A DNA stretch of 64,000 nt, from contig CBDFKB010000007.1 of the NCBI GenBank assembly GCA_965248715.1, positions 186,001 through 250,000 of the forward strand, read 5' to 3'. Made by a program: the position numbers and the translations under genes. This document shows positions 35,989 through 44,479 of this stretch, one piece after another. This stretch comes from CBDFKB01 sp965248715. GTDB lineage: Bacteria > Pseudomonadota > Alphaproteobacteria > Rhizobiales > Rhizobiaceae. A model generated the notes under the pieces. The model made no database searches and had not been told where the DNA came from. It worked only from the letters and a program-made list of their open reading frames with translations. Position 1 is the stretch's first letter. Each line of letters starts with the position of its first letter.

Positions 35989-36048
35989 GGCCCTTTTTAG
36001 CGAATTATTTTACGTGGCTGCAAGCCGGCCGGCTCAAATCACCACGGG
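35989..36048 (-). promoter_or_regulatory. SAM-II riboswitch upstream of metZ
   Basis: On the minus strand the sequence runs CCCGTGGTGATTTGAGCCGG, CCGGCTTGCAGCCACGTAAA, then AATTCGCTAAAAAGGG. This matches the SAM-II consensus (GTGATTTGAGCCGGC, CTTGCAGCCACG, CTAAAAAGG), including the pseudoknot partners. It binds S-adenosylmethionine. Between aptamer and start codon lies a further hairpin at 35941-35963 (TGGGCC stem) ahead of the ribosome site. Confidence 0.95.
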
Positions 36049-36056
36049 ATAAACCT

Positions 36057-36085
36057 ACAATAGAGCGCTGTCAGTATTGCGTCAA
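36057..36085 (-). promoter_or_regulatory. Sigma-70 promoter of metZ
   Basis: On the minus strand TTGACG (36085-36080) is separated by 17 bp from TATTGT (36062-36057). This would place transcription start a few bases before the SAM-II aptamer, as expected for a riboswitch-controlled transcript. Confidence 0.75.
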
Positions 36086-36140
36086 TATGCTCTAATGCAT
36101 ATCGCAGCCCGAGGGGTTTAGGGAATACGAAGCCAGCGTA

Positions 36141-37229
36141 ATGGAAAACCAGACCGGTATTTTGCCCGACAGCGCAATTCGCGAATTGTTCGACAGCAAG
36201 GCGTTGCTGGCCGACAAAGCCCTGGACCACGACCAGATCCAGCCGGCCAGCCTCGACCTCAGGCTGGGCCAGGTGGCGTATCGCATCCGCGCTAGCTTTC
36301 TACCCGGCAGCAACAGTCTTGTGGCCGACAAACTGGCCCGGCTGCGCATGCATGAAATCGACCTCGCAGAAGGGGCGGTGTTGGAAACCGGATGCGTGTA
36401 TTTGGTGCCATTGTTAGAAAGTCTTGACTTGTCGGCCGCGGTGGCCGCATCGGCCAATCCAAAAAGTTCGACCGGCCGTCTCGACATATTCACCAGAGTG
36501 ATTACCGACGGTTCCCAGGCCTTTGACCGCATCGCCGCCGGCTATCGCGGGCCGCTTTATCTGGAAATCAGCCCAAGCACGTTTCCGATCGTCGTTAGGG
36601 CCGGATCGCGGTTGGCGCAGATGCGCTTTCGCACCGGTGACGCTTTTCTTGATGACCGGCAATTGGCGGTCGTGCATAACACGCAACGGCTGATCGACAC
36701 CGACACACCAAACATATTCGATCGCGGCATCGGCGTTTCGATCGATTTACGCGGCGCCGACGATGGTCTGATCGGCTATCGCGGCAAACGCCACACCGGT
36801 GTTATTGATGTGGACCGTAAGGGTGAACTGGAAGTGTTGGACTATTGGGAGCCGATCTACAATCGCGGTTCCGACGATCTGGTGCTGGACCCGGACGAAT
36901 TTTACATCCTTGCTTCACGGGAAGCGGTCCACGTGCCGCCGGAATTGGCGGCCGAGATGGTGCCGTTTGATCCCATGGTCGGCGAGTTTAGGGTCCATTA
37001 TGCCGGTTTCTTCGATCCGGGCTTCGGCCATGCAAACGCCGGTGGCCATGGCTCGCGCGCTGTATTGGAAGTACGCAATCATGAAGTGCCATTTATCTTG
37101 GAGCACGGGCAATTGATCGGCCGATTGGTCTATGAGCACATGCAATCGCGGCCAAACAAGCTCTACGGCCAAGGCACGGGCTCCAGCTACCAGGCGCAGG
37201 GTCTCAAATTGTCCAAACATTTTCGCTAA
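36141..37229 (+). CDS. dcd: 2'-deoxycytidine 5'-triphosphate deaminase, long form
   Basis: A 362-residue protein of the two-domain deaminase form found in Hyphomicrobiales, about twice the length of the E. coli enzyme. The N-terminal ILPDSAIRELFDSKALL and QIQPASLDLRLGQVAYRI match the dCTP deaminase/dUTPase fold; STGRLDIFTRVITDG and YLEISPSTFPIVVRAG lie in the first half, and the second half repeats the fold (VPPELAAEMVPFD, HYAGFFDPGFG). Makes dUTP from dCTP for dTTP synthesis. Start ATG 36141; divergent from metZ. Confidence 0.9.
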   Translation: MENQTGILPDSAIRELFDSKALLADKALDHDQIQPASLDLRLGQVAYRIRASFLPGSNSLVADKLARLRMHEIDLAEGAVLETGCVYLVPLLESLDLSAAVAASANPKSSTGRLDIFTRVITDGSQAFDRIAAGYRGPLYLEISPSTFPIVVRAGSRLAQMRFRTGDAFLDDRQLAVVHNTQRLIDTDTPNIFDRGIGVSIDLRGADDGLIGYRGKRHTGVIDVDRKGELEVLDYWEPIYNRGSDDLVLDPDEFYILASREAVHVPPELAAEMVPFDPMVGEFRVHYAGFFDPGFGHANAGGHGSRAVLEVRNHEVPFILEHGQLIGRLVYEHMQSRPNKLYGQGTGSSYQAQGLKLSKHFR

Positions 37230-37298
37230 CCGCCAAGATAGGTGGTTCGGTTTTTCTGAACAGGTTTTGCCTGTTCTCTAAGTGGATTTTGACCCTTT

Positions 37299-37534
37299 TT
37301 ATACTGCCACCTGGATTGGCGGCAAGCGGTTGAAGTAAGCCTGATTGGGGGTTTGTCCGTCAAGCGATGAATGTGGGCGTTTGGTGTTGTAGAAAGTCAG
37401 GTATTTGCCGATTTCGGCTCCGGCTTGCTGCACGTTTTCACAAGCCTTGAGATAGACCTCCTCATATTTGACGCTGCGCCACAGGCGTTCGACGAAGACG
37501 TTGTCGCGCCACGTCCCCTTGCCATCGATCGAGA
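37299..37534 (-). pseudogene. IS3-family transposase OrfB, C-terminal remnant
   Basis: About 78 codons of an IS3/IS407-type integrase core survive: ISIDGKGTWRDNVFVERLWR, SVKYEEVYLKACEN and YLTFYNTKRPHSSLDGQTP. This includes the catalytic glutamate region (FVERLWRSVKYE) but not the two aspartates. The 5' side stops exactly at a 147-bp repeat element. Non-functional. Confidence 0.85.
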
Positions 37535-37681
37535 TGAGCACCTGCCAAAAACCTTCGATTTCGTTGGGCTGGGGGTGATTTTGAAGTTTTGAGCACCGGA
37601 TAATATGTTGTAATATTTGAGGAACACAAAAACGAAAAATTGCTCTCAGGACCCAAAAGAAGGGTTTTTGGCAAGTGCTCA
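37535..37681. repeat. 147-bp inverted-repeat element, copy 1
   Basis: Ends are inverted repeats: left TGAGCACCTGCCAAAAACC, right GGTTTTTGGCAAGTGCTCA. The core includes GAGCACCGGATAATATGTTG and AACACAAAAACGAAAAATTG. Copies 2 (40385-40530) and 3 (62381-62493, truncated, reversed) share this core. It directly abuts the truncated IS3 OrfB. Confidence 0.88.
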
Positions 37682-37798
37682 ATTGCATATTACCGCAAGG
37701 CTGCCGTTAGAATTCGCGAACAAATATCCAGTTTGCTTCATCAACCCGATTGGCGTTGTGTGACCGGAGGAGGCATGATCGACTTCGCTGGGTCGGAT

Positions 37799-39100
37799 TT
37801 AATTCAAGCTTCGGTTCGTATCAATTTCAGCGCGAGCTTTGGCGGCATCCGCATCGACGTAGGTAAGTTCGACCTTTTGAAATTCACCATAAAGAACGCG
37901 CAGAAAAGTTTCGGGCTGGTTCGGGCAAGAGATGTCGTCACCGAGAAAATTAATTGTTGAAGTCGGAAGAATGATCTCTTTGGGTACACCGTGCCATCCG
38001 CTCTCCATCACCGGCATTGCACCTTTGAGAAGCTGTCTCTCCAGTACTGGCTGGCCGCCGCTCTTTGCATGCCGATAGGCCACGAGATCGAGCCTTATTT
38101 CGCCGCGCATTCGGTTGCGTTCCCAATGGAATGGCCATGTTTTTGGTGGGTCGTAGGAGATGGTGATGCATCCTTTCTTCTCAAATATGTCGACATAGTA
38201 ACCATCCTCTGCACTGCGTTTGGAAATAGTGGCGCTGAGCGATTCCCAGGTCGTATCACCGTCAAGCAAAACCGAGATATCGACATCGTCCTCCCACGCA
38301 AGGAGTGTTCCGTTCTCCCGCACGGCTCCCAACAGACTTCCACCGTCTATCCAGTGATCGGCGCCCATATCCCGCAGGCAGGCAACGACAAAATCGCTAA
38401 GGTCCTTCATGTGCTCGCGGCAACATGGAGCGGTATTAAGACCGAGGCGGTGGAGGTAATGGTTGAGCGGGCAAGGCAAAGTATCTTTGCTACAGCCAAG
38501 CCAGTTGACGCTGCCATCGAGCGATAGCTCTAATTCCCGAATACTATGCCGCTTGGCAAAATTCTTAATGTCTCCTTTCGCCTGTGTCTTCAGAACCAGC
38601 AAGTCGCGTTCACCAAGAGGATATGATTGCCGTTGACCCATCCCCGCGTGCCGAAGAAACCAAGCCAGTTCGATTGTCATGGCAGTCACCAACAAACCAT
38701 AAAGCTTGGCATCTGGCAGCGCGTAGCCAGCGACGATGGCGAGCGGAAACATCCATAAGCCCGCGTATTGCCCGTGTTTGGCCAGGAACTCAACAACGGG
38801 GCGGGGCGCTCCCGGCTCGAAGGCGATGGCAGGAGCGGCAATAATACTGAACAATCCAGCAATAAAACCAGCCGATAGCACGAAGGCCGGTAGATCGAAA
38901 CCTTGCGATGAAAATGATATATGAGCCACCGTGACGATCACCAGCCCCACTGTCACCAGTGACGATGGCAAAGTCGGAACATTCCAATTTCGTGGGTGTC
39001 TCAAGAGGCGGACAAACGATAGATAAGTCACCAAATACAGGCATGAGGCGATCAGCACCGCGACTATTTGGTTGGTCGGCAACACGTCAATCCCGATCAT
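37799..39100 (-). CDS. LicD-family protein with N-terminal membrane domain
   Basis: A 433-residue protein. Residues 1-150 contain four or five hydrophobic helices; a cytosolic part follows. The LicD/fukutin-like nucleotidyltransferase core is visible at about 249-276 (HWIDGGSLLGAVRENGTLLAW followed by EDDVDISV), with the metal-binding aspartates intact. LicD proteins transfer phosphocholine or similar groups to surface glycans. Its ATGA start overlaps the stop of the LicC-like cytidylyltransferase gene, so the two act in one pathway. The membrane fusion is unusual. The gene lies between IS3 remnants, which suggests acquisition. Confidence 0.8.
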   Translation of the reverse strand: MIGIDVLPTNQIVAVLIASCLYLVTYLSFVRLLRHPRNWNVPTLPSSLVTVGLVIVTVAHISFSSQGFDLPAFVLSAGFIAGLFSIIAAPAIAFEPGAPRPVVEFLAKHGQYAGLWMFPLAIVAGYALPDAKLYGLLVTAMTIELAWFLRHAGMGQRQSYPLGERDLLVLKTQAKGDIKNFAKRHSIRELELSLDGSVNWLGCSKDTLPCPLNHYLHRLGLNTAPCCREHMKDLSDFVVACLRDMGADHWIDGGSLLGAVRENGTLLAWEDDVDISVLLDGDTTWESLSATISKRSAEDGYYVDIFEKKGCITISYDPPKTWPFHWERNRMRGEIRLDLVAYRHAKSGGQPVLERQLLKGAMPVMESGWHGVPKEIILPTSTINFLGDDISCPNQPETFLRVLYGEFQKVELTYVDADAAKARAEIDTNRSLN

Positions 39101-39909
39101 GGCATCTGTGCCATATTTCGGTCCTTGTTCGCTTTGATCATCAGTGCCACGCTGCTATCGCCCTCCGCCTTCAGAATGCGCGGCAGGATCTCGCTGTTTG
39201 CGCGCTCGATGTCGGCAGCGAAATCGATCTCGATCCAGGGCAAGCCGGTAATGTCTTCGAAAGCAAAGGTGCCGCGTGGTGAGGTCAGCAGAACGTCGCG
39301 GATCGTCTCCTCGTAAGGCTCCTCGCGGCGGCCTAGGCGAAGATAGAGTTCGCTCTGAACCATAATCTTCTTGGCTACCTTGGCTGATAGCTTGAAAAAG
39401 CCCACCGATTCACCACAGAAATCGAACTCGGCGCTCAACCATTTGCGGAACTCAATGATTTCGCCATCCCGGATACATACTTTGACAGGCTCGTCGCCCG
39501 GTTCGAAGGCACGATCGATGAGCAAACAATTCTGGTGGCGAGAATTGATGAGGCGCTCCACCAGACCTTCGTCATAAAGAACGTCGGCGTCCATGAGGAG
39601 AACAGGTTCTCCGCAACACATTTCGTCGCGCAGCGCCCACAAAGTGACGATATTGCCTTGGTCATAATCCTTGTTGAATACGGTTCGCACGAAATTCTGG
39701 GCGCCCAGAACCTCGATCTCGCGCTCAATGTCTTGGTGGTGAAAGCCGACGCCGAACACCAACTCGTTTATGCCGTGTCGCTTGAAAATATCAATATGGT
39801 ATTGCAGCAACGACTTGCCGCCAAAGCGCAGCAAAACCTTGGGTGGATATTCCTTAGCTGAGTATTCGAGCCGGGTACCGACACCGGCCGCTAACATAAC
39901 GACTTTCAT
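39097..39909 (-). CDS. LicC-like sugar/choline-phosphate nucleotidyltransferase
   Basis: A 270-residue nucleotidyltransferase. ATG 39909 gives MKVVMLAAGVGTRL, the family nucleotide-binding start; an N-terminal extension in the same frame is not conserved. Further motifs: YPPKVLLRFGGKSLLQYHID, GNIVTLWALRDEM, VLLMDADVLYDEG and a late WIEIDFAADIERA metal site. LicC-type enzymes activate phosphocholine (or related head groups) with CTP. Coupled by a 4-bp overlap to the LicD-like gene, which would use the activated product. About 350 bp upstream (39910-40254) hold no gene I recognise. Confidence 0.82.
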   Translation of the reverse strand: MKVVMLAAGVGTRLEYSAKEYPPKVLLRFGGKSLLQYHIDIFKRHGINELVFGVGFHHQDIEREIEVLGAQNFVRTVFNKDYDQGNIVTLWALRDEMCCGEPVLLMDADVLYDEGLVERLINSRHQNCLLIDRAFEPGDEPVKVCIRDGEIIEFRKWLSAEFDFCGESVGFFKLSAKVAKKIMVQSELYLRLGRREEPYEETIRDVLLTSPRGTFAFEDITGLPWIEIDFAADIERANSEILPRILKAEGDSSVALMIKANKDRNMAQMP

Positions 39910-40230
39910 ATGAAATACCTCAAAAATGGCGCCATACCGCGAATACGAGTCGGCACCACGTATGCTGCCGTACAGCATAGCAGGCCTATCTTTTCGACGT
40001 GGTGGGACGCATGAAAAATAGAAGTGGATCAATCTAACCCATAGCGCCATTTTTTGCTAATGCAAACGCGGTGAAGCAAGGCATCTTCTTGCATTTGAAA
40101 GCTAACGGGGGTCGCTGATTTGTCAGCGTGGTGTTTGGCGTCAGCGCCTATGGGACAGATTAGCGGTGTTTGCTAAGGGAGTGTTTTGAGCGCATCGTCA
40201 CTACCAAGGAGTGTAAGTTGAAACAGAAAA

Positions 40231-40276
40231 CTAGGGCCTGTTGAGCACCACAATGATGATGCTCAACAGACCCTAG
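40231..40276. repeat. 17-bp perfect-stem palindrome (CTAGGG...CCCTAG)
   Basis: CTAGGGCCTGTTGAGCA at 40231 is the inverse of TGCTCAACAGACCCTAG at 40260, with one mismatch and a 12-nt loop. A single arm is present at 23374. It could be a terminator-like hairpin or the fused ends of an excised element; no T-run follows. Confidence 0.65.
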
Positions 40277-40292
40277 ATCACGGTGCACCGGC

Positions 40293-40384
40293 GCTAAGAA
40301 AACCATCAAGGACATTCGCCGCACTACGCGCAAGCAGAACTCGGCCGAAGCAAAAATCCACATTGTGCTGGATGGCTTGCGAGG
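40293..40384 (+). pseudogene. IS3-family OrfA N-terminal remnant
   Basis: The frame reads AKKTIKDIRRTTRKQNSAEA and KIHIVLDGLRGE, the start of an IS3/IS407 OrfA (helix-turn-helix). It is broken exactly where the 146-bp inverted-repeat element begins. Non-functional. Confidence 0.75.
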
Positions 40385-40530
40385 TGAGTACCTCTAAAAA
40401 CCCTCGATTTTGGTGGGCTGGGTGTGTTTTTGAAGTTTCGAGTACCGGATAATATGTCGAAATATTTGAGGAACGCAAAAACGAAAAATTGCTCCCAGAA
40501 CCCAAAAGAAGGGTTTTTGGCAGGTGCTCA
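40385..40530. repeat. 146-bp inverted-repeat element, copy 2
   Basis: Same family as 37535-37681 in the same orientation. Left end TGAGTACCTCTAAAAACCC, right end GGTTTTTGGCAGGTGCTCA. It interrupts an IS3 OrfA reading frame. Core differs from copy 1 at several positions, so the copies are not recent duplicates. Confidence 0.88.
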
Positions 40531-40561
40531 CCTATGTCTGCGGTATGGACCCAAATGGAAA

Positions 40562-40678
40562 TGGCGCGCCTGGAAGGAGAAAGTTTAAACTCCGACATAG
40601 CGACCGAAAAGGTCGCCGGCCGGCCAGGCCGCCCCAGCGGAGGCGGTGAGCGCAGCGAATTTGCCGTGAGCGAAAAAA
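40562..40678 (-). repeat. 117-bp tRNA-3'-linked element (tRNA-Arg copy)
   Basis: Lies immediately downstream of the CCA of tRNA-Arg(ACG). On the minus strand it runs TTTTTTCGCTCACGGCAAAT, a GGCCGGCCGG GC-rich part, hairpin CGACC...GGTCG, then ends CCTTCCAGGCGCGCCA, reproducing the 3' end of tRNA-Arg including CCA. Shares most bases with the two copies behind tRNA-Ser and is also exactly 117 bp. Confidence 0.9.
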
Positions 40679-40755
40679 TGGCGCGCCCGAGAGGATTCGA
40701 ACCCCTGACCCCCAGATTCGTAGTCTGGTGCTCTATCCAGCTGAGCTACGGGCGC
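40679..40755 (-). tRNA. tRNA-Arg (anticodon ACG)
   Basis: A 77-nt cloverleaf with encoded CCA: acceptor GCGCCCG / CGGGCGC, D-arm AGCTCAGCTGGATAGAGC, anticodon loop CTACGAA with ACG, and T-loop GGTTCGAATCC. Discriminator base G. The open frame reading across it (GFEPLTP) is a known artefact of tRNA genes. Confidence 0.97.
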
Positions 40756-40808
40756 CTTAGAATATATTTTGTTGGCAGACAGGCAGTCGTAAGAACCGCC
40801 GGCGCTAC

Positions 40809-40901
40809 CTAGTGGAATGAATTTGACATTTGATGCCCATTTGCGGCTTCGTCGTTTGTCAAATGTCAAATGTCAAATGTCAAATTTAAAAATTCCACTA
40901 G
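40809..40901. repeat. Inverted-repeat element with GTCAAAT microrepeats
   Basis: Left arm CTAGTGGAATGAATTTGACA and right arm TTTAAAAATTCCACTAG form a long imperfect inverted repeat. The right side holds the 7-bp unit GTCAAAT four times in a row. No coding potential. Looks like a miniature element bounded by CTAG. Confidence 0.7.
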
Positions 40902-40914
40902 ATTTAGTATCTTG

Positions 40915-40991
40915 CTAGTGGTTCTTTTGTTGCCAAGATTTGCAAACCTAAGTGTTGCAACGGGACGCAAATGTTGGAGCCGAACCACTAG
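40915..40991. repeat. 77-bp element bounded by CTAGTGGTTC / GAACCACTAG
   Basis: A second miniature inverted-repeat unit right beside the previous one, sharing its CTAGTGG ends but differing inside. From 40992 to 41204 nothing recognisable is seen. Confidence 0.6.
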
Positions 40992-41204
40992 TCGCTCGCT
41001 TGCTGGAATGCAAGCAAAACCGGCTCAAACATCGCCCCTTCCGGCAAATCTGGATGTTTCCTGATTTTGCGTCAATCAATCTGACGGATCACAAAATCAA
41101 AGCTCAGAAGCTTGCAAACAGCAATAACCGTTGAAGAAAGTGATCCAAATTGTATGAGCAGCGCTTCATGCTCTGTTGGTCGAATTTGTTGCCGCTCGGT
41201 TAGA

Positions 41205-41408
41205 GCGTGCGATCCAAAAGTGGGCACCGGGTTTGGGAAAAATGACACGCATAAACAAAGAGATAGCGCACCGAAGCTATTCCAAAGCTTCGTGACAAGC
41301 GCTAGAGCGTATTCCCGAAAAGTGTGTAGCGGTTTTCGGATAAGAATACGCGACAAAACAAACAGATAGCGCAACGAAGCTATTCCAAAGCTTGGTGACA
41401 AGCGCTGG
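41205..41408. repeat. Two tandem units of the 103-bp repeat family
   Basis: Unit 1 (41205-41304) has the type-A arm CCAAAAGTGGGCACCGGGTT, unit 2 (41305-41408) the type-B arm GCGTATTCCCGAAAAGTGTG. Both end in CTATTCCAAAGCTT and GTGACAAGCGCT. They show that both arm types belong to one family sharing the same body. Confidence 0.9.
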
Positions 41409-41562
41409 TATAAGCAAACAGCGCCGTTATGGTCCGTGAACGAAAAAATATAAGCTGGGCGTATGATGGTTGAGCCTAACAAACGCCACATGCTTTGGCT
41501 GCTGTATGAAGGTACAGTAGGAAGAAAAGATGTTCTCGTGAAACGGGTTTGATGCGTTTTGC

Positions 41563-41682
41563 AGACCTGGCAGCGACCTACTCTTCCATGCCTTAAGACA
41601 AAGTACCATCGGCGCTGAGGTGTTTAACGGCCGAGTTCGGGATGGGATCGGGTTCAGCCACCTCGCAATAACCACCAGGTCG
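41563..41682 (-). rRNA. rrf: 5S ribosomal RNA
   Basis: About 120 nt. Ends pair (CCGACCTGGTGG / CCAGGTCTG) and the conserved internal CCCATCCCGAACTCGG and GGTACTTTGTC blocks are present on the minus strand. Last gene of the operon; no tRNA-Met follows in the 150 bp downstream. Confidence 0.97.
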
Positions 41683-42057
41683 GCGAAAAGCATCAACAGG
41701 TGTCGGGTGTCAGACGTCAGAAACATCTCTAAGACCTGAACGGATATACCCTAACCTGTAAACTGATCTACCATCATTGCCCCTGACGCCTGATACCCGA
41801 CGCCTGAAAACTGGCGCCTGATACCTGAAACGAACACTGGTAATGAGAACGATCAAGCCGATCGAGTTATTAGTACCGGTAAGCTTCACACATTGCTGTG
41901 CTTCCACACCCGGCCTATCAACGTGGTCGTCTACCACGACTCTCAGGGAAAACTCGTTTCCAGGTGGGTTTCCCGCTTAGATGCCTTCAGCGGTTATCCC
42001 GTCCGCATATAGCTACTCTGCTATGCCGCTGGCGCGACAACAGATCCACCAGAGATG

Positions 42058-42090
<33 letters not shown>

Positions 42091-42118
42091 TCCTGTCAAT
42101 TTTCCTACACCCACGGCA

Positions 42119-42159
<41 letters not shown>

Positions 42160-42274
42160 ACGTACCTCTTTAATTGGCGAACAGCCAAACCCTTGGGACC
42201 TGCTCCAGCCCCAGGATGAGATGAGCCGACATCGAGGTGCCAAACAACCCCGTCGATATGGACTCTTGGGGGTC

Positions 42275-42328
<54 letters not shown>

Positions 42329-42756
42329 GCGGGACCACCGGATCACTATGACCGACTTTCGTCTCTGCTCGACTTGTCAGTCTCGCAGTCAGGCTGGCTT
42401 ATGCCATTGCACTCAACGAGCGATTTCCGACCGCTCTGAGCCAACCATCGCGCGCCTCCGTTACTCTTTGGGAGGCGACCGCCCCAGTCAAACTACCTGC
42501 CACACAATGTCTCGGACCCGGATAACGGGCCGCGGTTAGATATCCATAATGATAAGGGTGGTATTTCAAGGGTGACTCCACGAGGACTAGCGCCCACGCT
42601 TCAAAGTCTACCACCTATCCTACACATGCCAGTACGAATACCAGTGTGAAGCTGTAGTAAAGGTGCACGGGGTCTTTCCGTCTAACCGCAGGAACCCCGC
42701 ATCTTCACGGGGAATTCAATTTCACTGAGTCTATGCTGGAGACAGCGGGGAAGTCG

Positions 42757-42847
<91 letters not shown>

Positions 42848-42864
42848 AATTCAAAGCTTGCACC

Positions 42865-42895
<31 letters not shown>

Positions 42896-43424
42896 GTCAG
42901 ACCCTATACGTCGCCTTGCGGCTTCGCAGAGCCCTGTGTTTTTGATAAACAGTCGCCACCCCCTGGTCTGTGCCACCCCATCCCGGTTGCCCGAGACAGG
43001 GTCATGCTTATCCCGAAGTTACGCATGTAATTTGCCGAGTTCCTTCAGCATAGTTCTCTCAAGCGCCTTGGTATTCTCTACCAGCCCACCTGTGTCGGTT
43101 TCGGGTACGGTCTTAGCGGAGGAGCTATTTCCTGGAACCTCTTCACAGCCCAACCAATCCAGTAAGGTTGAACAATTTACGAGATCCGTCACTACCTCCA
43201 GGCCCACGAATATTAACGTGGTTCCCATCGACTACGCCTTTCGGCCTCGCCTTAGGGGCCGGCTAACCCTGCTCAGATTAACTTTAAGCAGGAACCCTTG
43301 GACTTTCGGCGAGGGAGTCTCTCACTCCCTTTATCGTTACTCATGTCAGCATTCGCACTTCTGATATCTCCAGGAGCCCTCACGGGTCTCCCTTCGCAGA
43401 CTTACAGAACGCTCCGCTACCGCT

Positions 43425-43751
43425 CCACGAAGTTCACACAATATATCTGCTATTTCTTGCCGTTGTCCAAGCGAAAGCTTGAACGAATTTTGGCACCAGG
43501 CTTACCGGAGCTACTGACCCAATAATGATCATGCCTACTAGAACCCTTGGTTCCGCTGTAAACATCGAACTTATTTCGACCAGAGCTTCCTTTGGAAGCG
43601 TTGCTACCTGTTTTTACGACAACCTTCGAAGAACCGAAGGTTTTTGAAAATAGTCCCATTTCCATTCTCCGTGTTGGTTACTATTTGATAATCAATAGCA
43701 ACCAACTTGGGCCGAAAAATGACAATGCGATATATTCTGTGAACTCCGTGG
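43425..43751 (-). other. Helix-45 intervening sequence in 23S rRNA
   Basis: At the position of E. coli nucleotides of about 1164-1185 (helix 45), a 327-bp insertion is closed by a 23-bp stem: GAACTTCGTGG pairs with CCACGGAGTTC and ATATATC with GATATAT. Intervening sequences here are usually cut out by RNase III, leaving fragmented 23S rRNA. A second hairpin (43674-43705) lies near its 5' side. The insertion encodes a small reading frame. Confidence 0.88.
43450..43659 (-). CDS. Small basic Ser/Gly/Lys-rich protein encoded within the 23S intervening sequence
   Basis: A 69-codon frame in the rRNA sense strand, wholly inside the helix-45 insertion. ATG 43659 has GGAG seven bases upstream; an ATG two codons earlier is too close to that site. 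The product starts MGLFSKTFGSSKVVV, has GRNKFDVYSGTKGSS and RHDHYWVSSSGKPG, and ends RLDNGKK: soluble, basic, no membrane segment. It is not the four-helix IVS protein (about 120 residues) known from other 23S insertions. Function unknown; expression unproven. Confidence 0.5.
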   Translation of the reverse strand: MGLFSKTFGSSKVVVKTGSNASKGSSGRNKFDVYSGTKGSSRHDHYWVSSSGKPGAKIRSSFRLDNGKK

Positions 43752-43837
43752 AACCCGCAGTTTCGGTGTATGGCTTTAGCCCCGTTACATCTTCGGCGCA
43801 AAGACCCTTATTTAGACCAGTGAGCTGTTACGCTTTC

Positions 43838-43869
<32 letters not shown>

Positions 43870-44438
43870 TGGTTGTTTTGGGATCTTCACTTCCTTTCCC
43901 ACTTAGCCATAACTTGGGGACCTTAACTGGCGGTCAGGGTTGTTTCCCTCTCCACTACGGACGTTAGCACCCGCAGTGTGTCTGCTGAATAGTACTTCCA
44001 GGTATTCGGAGTTTGGTTAGGTTTGGTAATCCGTTGGGGACCCCTAGCCCATCCAGTGCTCTACCCCCTGGAGTATTCATTCAACGCTCTACCTAAATAG
44101 ATTTCGCGGAGAACCAGCTATTTCCGAGTTTGATTGGCCTTTCACCCCTAGCCACAGGTCATCCCCGCATATTGCAACATGCGTGGGTTCGGTCCTCCAG
44201 TGCGTGTTACCGCACCTTCAACCTGCCCATGGCTAGATCACTCGGTTTCGGGTCTAATTCGACGAACTGAACGCCCTGTTCAGACTCGCTTTCGCTGCGC
44301 CTACACCTAACGGTTTAAGCTTGCTCGTCAAACTAAGTCGCTGACCCATTATACAAAAGGTACGCCGTCACCCTTGCGGGCTCCGACTGATTGTAGGCAT
44401 TCGGTTTCAGGATCTATTTCACTCCCCTTGTCGGGGTG

Positions 44439-44479
<41 letters not shown>

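Noticed and set aside
37299..40384. Simple inversion between the two 146-bp copies splitting one IS3
   Set aside because: The two repeat copies have the same orientation while the IS3 parts face each other in a way a single inversion does not explain; kept only as a weaker capture idea.
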